This document shows positions 50,123-55,460 of a DNA stretch of 55,460 bases, piece after piece; the stretch's first letter is position 1, and each line of letters starts with the position of its first letter. Origin of the DNA: Cerrena zonata (lineage: Eukaryota; Basidiomycota; Agaricomycetes; Polyporales; Cerrenaceae); assembly GCA_038087015.1 (NCBI GenBank), contig JASBNA010000122.1:1-55460 (forward strand). The letters are read 5' to 3'. Below the pieces are notes generated by a model that saw nothing but the letters and a program-made list of their open reading frames with translations, had not been told where the DNA came from and did no database searches. A program made the position numbers and the translations under genes.

Positions 50123-50796
50123 TTAAACGAAGTCGGTGGCATTCCAATCCACAAAGTACGATCCCTGTGGACCCTGAATCTTTCGCCTTGGACGTACAGG
50201 TGCTTTATTTACCTCACGAATGAATGACTCTGGAAGGTCGGCCCAACGATCGTGACCCTGCCATACATAATCAAAACTCCATTTCGGAGGAGATATTGCG
50301 CACATCTGCATGGAAGACGCATCCATCTGTTCAATGAGACGATTGAAATCACGGACTGCATCTGATGCAGATATACGTGAAGGAATGTCGGGACCAATCA
50401 TACGGTCGAGAAATGGCGCTAAGGGTGGTACCAATGGAGTCAAATACTTCAGAAAGCAAATTGTATCAGTACGGTCACGACGATGGAGGGGACGGCGCGT
50501 ACACCTATCATTTCGCACAACAGCCCACCCAAACAACCCACATCGTAGGCAAACGGATCGTACATGGAATCGCCACTCTCTAGATCGGCAAAGTGGTATT
50601 CATAAGTACCCCATTCACTCTCCTCTGCAGGACGGAGACGAAGCTCAGGTGGGGTGTCCGGCGGAAAGATGTGAGAAAGTCCGAAGTCGCAAAGAACAAA
50701 CCGGGCCTGGCCTGTAGCGAAGAAGGCTCGACAGGTCTCAGGATGCGTTTCGCCGTAGTCGTAGAAGTTAACGAGGACATTTGCAGGTCGAAGATC
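50123..50796 (-). repeat. KL6/KL10 near-identical segment, copy 2
   Basis: Inverted partner of 35326-35999, same length (674 bp), including an identical 56-bp intron (50447-50502). Confidence 0.85.
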
Positions 50797-51624
50797 CTGA
50801 TGAGTCAAAAGAGATATCAGTCATCAATCAGAGATTTGCTACGAAGGAACATACTCTGTGTACAATCATATTCTTGTGAAGAAATGCCAGAGCCTATGAT
50901 ATTCTCAGCGAGGGTATCTTAGCATGATAGAAGTATGACAGGACCTTTAGTAGACAGTCTGCATAATGCAATGCAGTACCCACCGTATCGAAGCCGTCAT
51001 ATTTCACAAATGCAGCTGGACCCCACCTGCGGAGAGATTAGCATTATAGTCTTATTCACTCGTTTAAAAATGATCAAGGCCTACCTCGGCATTATTGAAA
51101 ATGACAGTCTTGAGTCGAGGGTAAAGACATCGAGCACCGAGATTGTACGATTTAAGGGATCTAGGCGATGCCTCTCGTCCTTCAAGTATTCTGATATGGT
51201 CCTTTCGTTACTTTCTGTGGGAAAGAACTTGATCATGACATCCCGACGAAGATTACTTGTAGCTGCATTTAAGTAAAACTGTCAAGTAAGTTAATGAGTC
51301 GACTTTCGAATTATATAGAAGCGACTCGAACCAACACACCTGGGGAGGGTATAGGAATCGAGAACAAGCTTCTTTGCTCGCAACATGAGAATACAGGCTT
51401 GATGGGTCTACAGGGTTGTCAGCAATATCATAGAGCTGTAGTTCATGTGGATTGAGTGAGACAAGCCCGTAATGAGGGTGTAAACGGTAGCCTCTGGCAA
51501 GAAACCAGGGCTGTAGATTGTTCCAGAACTTCTGCCGAATTTTGCTATCAAATATCTCCTCGAATATATCAAAATCTATGGTCCTGGATACTATGATAGA
51601 GTCGGACAAACAGTTTGAAGCCAT
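50123..51624 (-). CDS. KL10: protein-kinase-like protein
   Basis: Exons (complement): 51624-51340, 51278-51085, 51026-50945, 50893-50855, 50796-50503, 50446-50123; 405 aa. MASNCLSDSIIVSRTIDFD; 'NLQPWFLARGYRLHPH', 'SNLRRDVMIKFFP' (Lys112), 'LHKNMIVHRDLRPANVLVN' (Asp201), 'VLCDFGLSHIF' (Asp237), 'DPFAYDVGCLGGLLCEMIG', 'IGPDIPSRISASDAV', tail 'FVDWNATDFV'. All catalytic residues present. Twin of KL6. The 5' four exons differ by many substitutions while the 3' 674 bp are almost the same, which suggests gene conversion. Confidence 0.87.
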
Positions 51625-52363
51625 ATCGTAGTAGTAGTTTAGACTCCGAGTCTCAGGCTAGACTCGAAGACATTTCAACCGTGCGAAATTGATCCAACTA
51701 ATGATTCGGAATTCCAGGACCCCCGGCAACTCACTACAATGTTATACTCCGAAAACTCAATTTTTTGGGGCAATCCGTCCTCTACGTTTCAGCGTTCAAA
51801 CGTCCGAATTGGGGGTATACCTCCTTAATTTTGGCACACTTCCGTCCGATATTGAGAGTACGGGCTCAACGGTGTGGTTCATCCGTCCTTTTAATAGGAT
51901 ACAACCTCAAAACCGGCACATCAGAGGAAGGCTCGCTGAGCAATATGGGCCTTATCATGGTCAATCCAATCATGTCGGCCATCCATCACATTGGATAGAG
52001 GGTTACATCACTAGCAGGGCCGATAGTAACGAGAGAACCATTTCCGAAGGACAGTGCTGGGAACCTTCAATCCGTCCTTCGAGGGATACGACCTTCGACC
52101 AACATAAGGGCATTTTCGTCGGTCTGATGGATATAACGTCAGCCAGAAATTCCGCCAATCCGTCCTTAAAAGAGTATAACATAGGGGGTTGAAACCGACC
52201 AATTCCATCACTGCATATCCTCGAAAACTTGAAACGGTACGCTGGTCACTCGTTGCTTCCACATTCTCGTAACTAACACTAGACCTCAACAGGGTTTAGC
52301 TTAGAGACTTTCTATATTGTGTTTGCGTCTCATACCATTCAGGACCATTATTACTGAGCCGAA
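51625..52363. other. Divergent intergenic region KL10 / KL11
   Basis: 740 bp. Several scattered 'atccgtcctt'-like words occur (near 51770, 51890, 52070 and 52160), but they are irregularly spaced. Open frames here have no splice-consistent structure. Holds both promoters. Confidence 0.4.
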
Positions 52364-53831
52364 ATGCGTCAATCTATACTGCCTACGGCCTCTGTACCAG
52401 ACATTCCGGATGAAGTTTTCCCTTACATGAACAGAATAGAGACAAAGAAGATATGGGACTCATTGCGGTCTTGGTTTGTACCCCGTGGATATTTCCTATA
52501 TCCTCAAAACGAACTGGAGCAACCGAAACCAGAAGGACCCAGAATGAGACGTCTTAGTGACCTCTCGGCCAAATATCCCTACTCTCACGTTCCGGACCCA
52601 AATCCTATTGCTCGAACATGTCGGGCAAGAGTGAGCCATCTTGATCCATATCACGCTACTCTCACTGACCTTACTAGGGTACCCTCTACCCTGCGATGAA
52701 CAAGGATTATAGGGACGTAATGATCAAGATGGTCCCCACCGATGGAAACGAGCACGAGGTCTTCCAGCATTTCAAGGATGGAGCCTTCCGCCGGGACGAG
52801 CTGGTAACTCTCATCCCGGCTTTGGATATCTTACCGTTCGATGAAAGGTGGACATTCATTGTTTTGCCGAGGTGTGCTTGTTCCGTCAGATAGTGCTAAG
52901 ATATGCTCATCTATATGACCTGTCATCGCTCATAGATGGGGTTCGATTTGCGGCTTATTGGATATAGGGTTCAACAATGTCGGTTGCGCTCTGAAATTTG
53001 CATTAACTATTCTTAAGGTGGGCATGAGAGTACTTTATGACATACAGTTGTTTACACATAAGCACTCGTTTACTTTGACAGGGACTTGCATTTATGCATA
53101 AGAATCTTATCGCTCACCGTGTAAGTCTGTGTCTGAGCTCATTCTGAATGACGAGGACTGACTGTTTTGTATAGGACATTAGACCGGAGAACATGCTGAT
53201 CAACATTTTGACCTCTGTGGACGTAACAGATCTCCGTAAATTTCTAGACTCTGGGCGTGCAAGGTTCGCACTTTGCGACTTTGGCCTCTCGTACAAATTT
53301 CCTCCTGGAACACCTCCAGAGGAACTGGTGCTACCTATTGACGAGCGCGATTTCGGGACACTGGAATATCACCCTCCAGATGGGCTTAAGGGAGAATTAG
53401 TCTTTGACCCCTTTGCATTTGATGTCGCCTGCCTCGGTGGTGTATTCTGTCAGCTCTTTGGGGTGTGTCTGAGCTCTTCATTAAATGATCGCGAAGTTGC
53501 TAACAATGACAACAATCAATTCTAGCACCTTACTACGATTGTCCCTGATCTGGCACCATTCCTGGACCGTATGATTACCCCTGACATCCCTGCTCGTTGT
53601 ACTGCTGAAGTCGCTCTCCGTACCTTGAAGGATCTCCATGCGAAGCTGGATCCTAAAACTCTGAGTACACGTGTCAAGTGTCGACCATTCGGCGCATGGC
53701 AGGCTAAGGACCGCTGGGCAGGTCTACCTGAGGAATTTGTGAGGGCATGCGCTGCCCAAATGCCGCTAGTTCGCCCACAGGAAAAGTCATACGATCTAGA
53801 TTCGGGGCCTTTCTTGATTGATCATTTCTGA
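52364..53831 (+). CDS. KL11: protein-kinase-like protein
   Basis: Exons: 52364-52630, 52678-52871, 52936-53017, 53082-53120, 53175-53462, 53526-53831; 391 aa. MRQSILPTASVPDIPDEVF start; 'SLRSWFVPRGYFLYPQ', 'YPAMNKDYRDVMIKMV' (Lys106), 'MHKNLIAHRDIRPENMLIN' (Asp195), 'ALCDFGLSYKF' (Asp229), 'DPFAFDVACLGGVFCQLFG', 'ITPDIPARCTAEVALRTL', tail 'FLIDHF'. Full catalytic set and no lesion. Groups with KL1, KL5, KL8 and KL9 ('GFNNVGCAL' exon 3). Confidence 0.87.
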
Positions 53832-54114
53832 TTCACGATGGTAGCAATGACGATATTCGCAAATCTTCAATCTTTCAAAATTTGAAGCTGAAAGGAGGGT
53901 TGTTTTCGAAGGATTCATGATGTCTATGGGGGTTAATTATATAGTACAGAGCTTATCTCGAAGGGGTATTTGTGCACTCGTCAGATGGCGGTGTTGATAC
54001 TCGTTTATGAGAAAAGTCCTTTCTCAATCCTAAAACACGGGTGCCCTCTCCCGATCCACCGTAATAACCCTTCTCAAACTCAAATTCGTGTATTGATTAT
54101 GTCGCTCTGAATAA

Positions 54115-54539
54115 TTAGAGTAAGATTATTTCTGATCCATGTCTTAAATAAAGTTCACTATTATACTCTGGTATGGGTATCGGAACATTCCACTCCACCC
54201 AGACAGATGACATCGACCCATCAGGACTGTAGGAAACCTTCTTACGTCTGGGCCGAACAGGCCCTTCAGGACCCAAGTGTTCCTTTACAAAGTCATCCGG
54301 AAGCCCATCCCATCTATCATGATTTTGCCAAGCCCCACGTATATTGACGAATGGAGGAGCCGGTGTCTGGCGTAGAAATTCTTGACTAAGGGTTCTCATG
54401 ATCTCAGTGAACGCGTCCAAAGCTTCGGACGCTGTGTACCGAGACGAGATATGAGGTGTAATCATTCTATCCAAGAACGGGGCCAGAAGAGGTACTGCCT
54501 TTGTTGTGGGCTGTATGATGCGCGTCACTTTAACGTGAA
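54115..54539 (-). pseudogene. KL12: copied last exon of KL7, possibly fused to other coding sequence
   Basis: 54539-54180 duplicates KL7 38380-38021 with about three mismatches: the 3' end of intron 5, its AG acceptor and exon 6 ('KAVPLLAPFLDRMITPHISS' to 'SSVWVEWNVPIPI'). The copy point falls just before the KL7 stop, so the frame runs on into unrelated sequence ('EYNSELYLRHGSEIILL') and stops at 54115. No other kinase exons are present. Because the copied piece brings its own acceptor, it could serve as the terminal exon of the coding-like sequence upstream (54600-55260). Confidence 0.8.
54180..54539 (-). repeat. KL7/KL12 duplicated segment, copy 2
   Basis: Direct partner of 38021-38380, about 99% identical by eye. 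Confidence 0.9.
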
Positions 54540-54599
54540 CTTGATCAATTCTTGGCTAATGGGGAGTATAATCTGTAATGGTCATATGACGCGTGCGTC

Positions 54600-55260
54600 A
54601 ACTTGATGATACGAAGTTTCCCAATATCAGCTGAACTGCATGCATATCGCCCTGGACGAAGAGCAAATGTACTCACTTGACATCTCGCCTCGTCTCTATC
54701 TCATCGGAGCGTGGTTCTGTACGTACATCAGCTATTGTATCAAGTATCTCGAGCGTTTCGCTTCCAAGGTGAAGAGCAACTCGTCTGTCGGAAGGAGAGA
54801 ATATTTATAGCTCGATAGATACATGTCCCATAGTTCGACACCCGAGGTTTGTTACATCGTCTTGGTATGCATCAACCGCCTCTTGCGATGCCAGAAGGAG
54901 GAGAGTGGAAGTCATCCGGCGGGGTAATGTGGTATTTGCTTCAGTCTTTCGTTCTGAATACAGCTTGAAGATGATCATTAGTTGATGTCAACGAAAGTGC
55001 GATGATTTTGATGACGTTTTCAAGATCTGTGAATTCCATGCTATCAGTGCAATCACTCTGTATTTTGTCTGAAGTACCAATCAAGATCAAAATTTCCAAA
55101 TAATTATCCTCAGCTAGCGAGGAATCACAATGCTAGGAGAGTAGTACTGTCTTCATGCTCCAAGTGTGACTGCATCAGCTGAATGATAAGAGTCGAAAGG
55201 TCATTCCACCGTATCCCACGCAGGCCAGTCTCCAAGATTAATCTGGGCACGTCAAGTCTA
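54600..55260 (-). other. Coding-like minus-strand sequence, unknown
   Basis: Consecutive open frames with protein-like composition: 'WNDLSTLIIQLMQSHLEHED' (about 55220-55140), 'MEFTDLENVIKIIALSLTST' (about 55045-54980), 'MTSTLLLLASQEAVDAYQDD' (about 54920-54855) and 'LHLGSETLEILDTIADVRTE' (about 54780-54715), the last ending at a good donor near 54674. Joins are plausible but not proven. No family recognised. It could be the 5' part of a gene that now ends in the KL12 exon. Confidence 0.35.
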
Positions 55261-55347
55261 ATAGAAACCAAGGAGGGTTATTACAAAAAGGGAGTTTTCC
55301 TGGCGGAGAATTGGAAAAACCAAGAACGCCTTAATGCTAGTAGGAAT

Positions 55348-55460
55348 TTATGTGAGGGTTTCAGCCGGTGGGTACATGTCCTGAAAAATAAACATTCCGT
55401 CCGGTTGGTAAATCTTTGCTTTCGGTCGAACAGGAGGGTATTCTTTAGTATGTGCCTCTA
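55348..55460 (-). CDS. KL13: C-terminus of another kinase-like paralogue (runs off the edge)
   Basis: A minus-strand frame open from the window end to TAA at 55348 reads 'EYPPVRPKAKIYQPDGMFIF' and ends 'PPAETLT'. This matches the C-terminal pattern of the family ('PVRPRRK..YSPDGS' in KL7). Only the last 36 or so codons are in the window, so state and activity cannot be judged. Confidence 0.6.
   Translation of the reverse strand, partial: EAHTKEYPPVRPKAKIYQPDGMFIFQDMYPPAETLT

Noticed and set aside
51689..52192. 167-aa open frame between KL10 and KL11
   Set aside because: No splice-consistent neighbours, no family pattern, and it lies in the divergent promoter interval; scattered 'atccgtcctt' words are not regular enough to call a repeat array.
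16042..53831. Calling the kinase-like genes FunK1 kinases
   Set aside because: Some copies show an 'HRDIS..N' wording, but the proteins are only about 400 aa, have a different N-terminal module and gene structure, and I cannot run the profile comparison.

Overview
The window reads as nuclear DNA of a mushroom-forming basidiomycete (Agaricomycetes). Genes are split by many 45-70 bp GT-AG introns. There is a basidiomycete-type NST1 protein, a DUF6533 membrane protein, a glyoxal-oxidase-type copper radical oxidase and a Neo1-class P4-ATPase. No rRNA, tRNA, CRISPR array or intact transposon was recognised. All exon models were derived by eye from splice signals, reading phase and comparison between paralogues inside the window.

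Layout. 1-716: end of a frameshifted quinone oxidoreductase-like gene (+). 1980-7693: NST1 (-), seven exons, 1628 aa. 7694-9956: gene-poor, with one arm of an inverted repeat (8708-8790) whose partner lies beyond NST1 (1124-1209). 9957-11474: intact quinone oxidoreductase-like gene (-), followed by a decayed third copy (12095-12310). 12386-15726: nine-exon gene for an unrecognised 966-aa protein (+). 19604-21861: flavin monooxygenase-like gene (-) with one apparent frameshift. 23268-25050: DUF6533 protein (+). 25774-27725: copper radical oxidase (-). 36313-37072: small unrecognised protein (-). 41602-45826: Neo1-like flippase (-), 15 exons, 1135 aa.

The striking part is a family of protein-kinase-like genes scattered over both strands from 16042 to the right edge. 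I call them KL1 to KL13: KL1 16042-17509 (-), KL2 17709-19259 (+), KL3 28631-30019 (+), KL4 30553-32059 (+), KL5 32561-34186 (-), KL6 34494-35999 (+), KL7 38004-39505 (-), KL8 46387-47838 (+), KL9 48322-49824 (+), KL10 50123-51624 (-), KL11 52364-53831 (+), KL12 54115-54539 (- fragment), KL13 55348-55460 (-, runs off the edge). The complete members share one gene structure: six exons, with internal exons of about 194, 82, 39 and 288-294 nt and an intron exactly between R and D of the HRD catalytic motif. They encode about 370-410 aa with an N-terminal 'PWF...GY.LYP' segment where a Gly-rich loop would be expected, a VIK lysine, HRD....N, DFG and a C-terminal subdomain-XI-like 'RYTA.EAL' block. 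Two members have DFN or DFD in place of DFG, and several are broken. There are very recent copy events (KL6/KL10, KL7/KL12). The cluster looks like a fast birth-and-death gene family of unknown function that has accumulated among conserved housekeeping genes.
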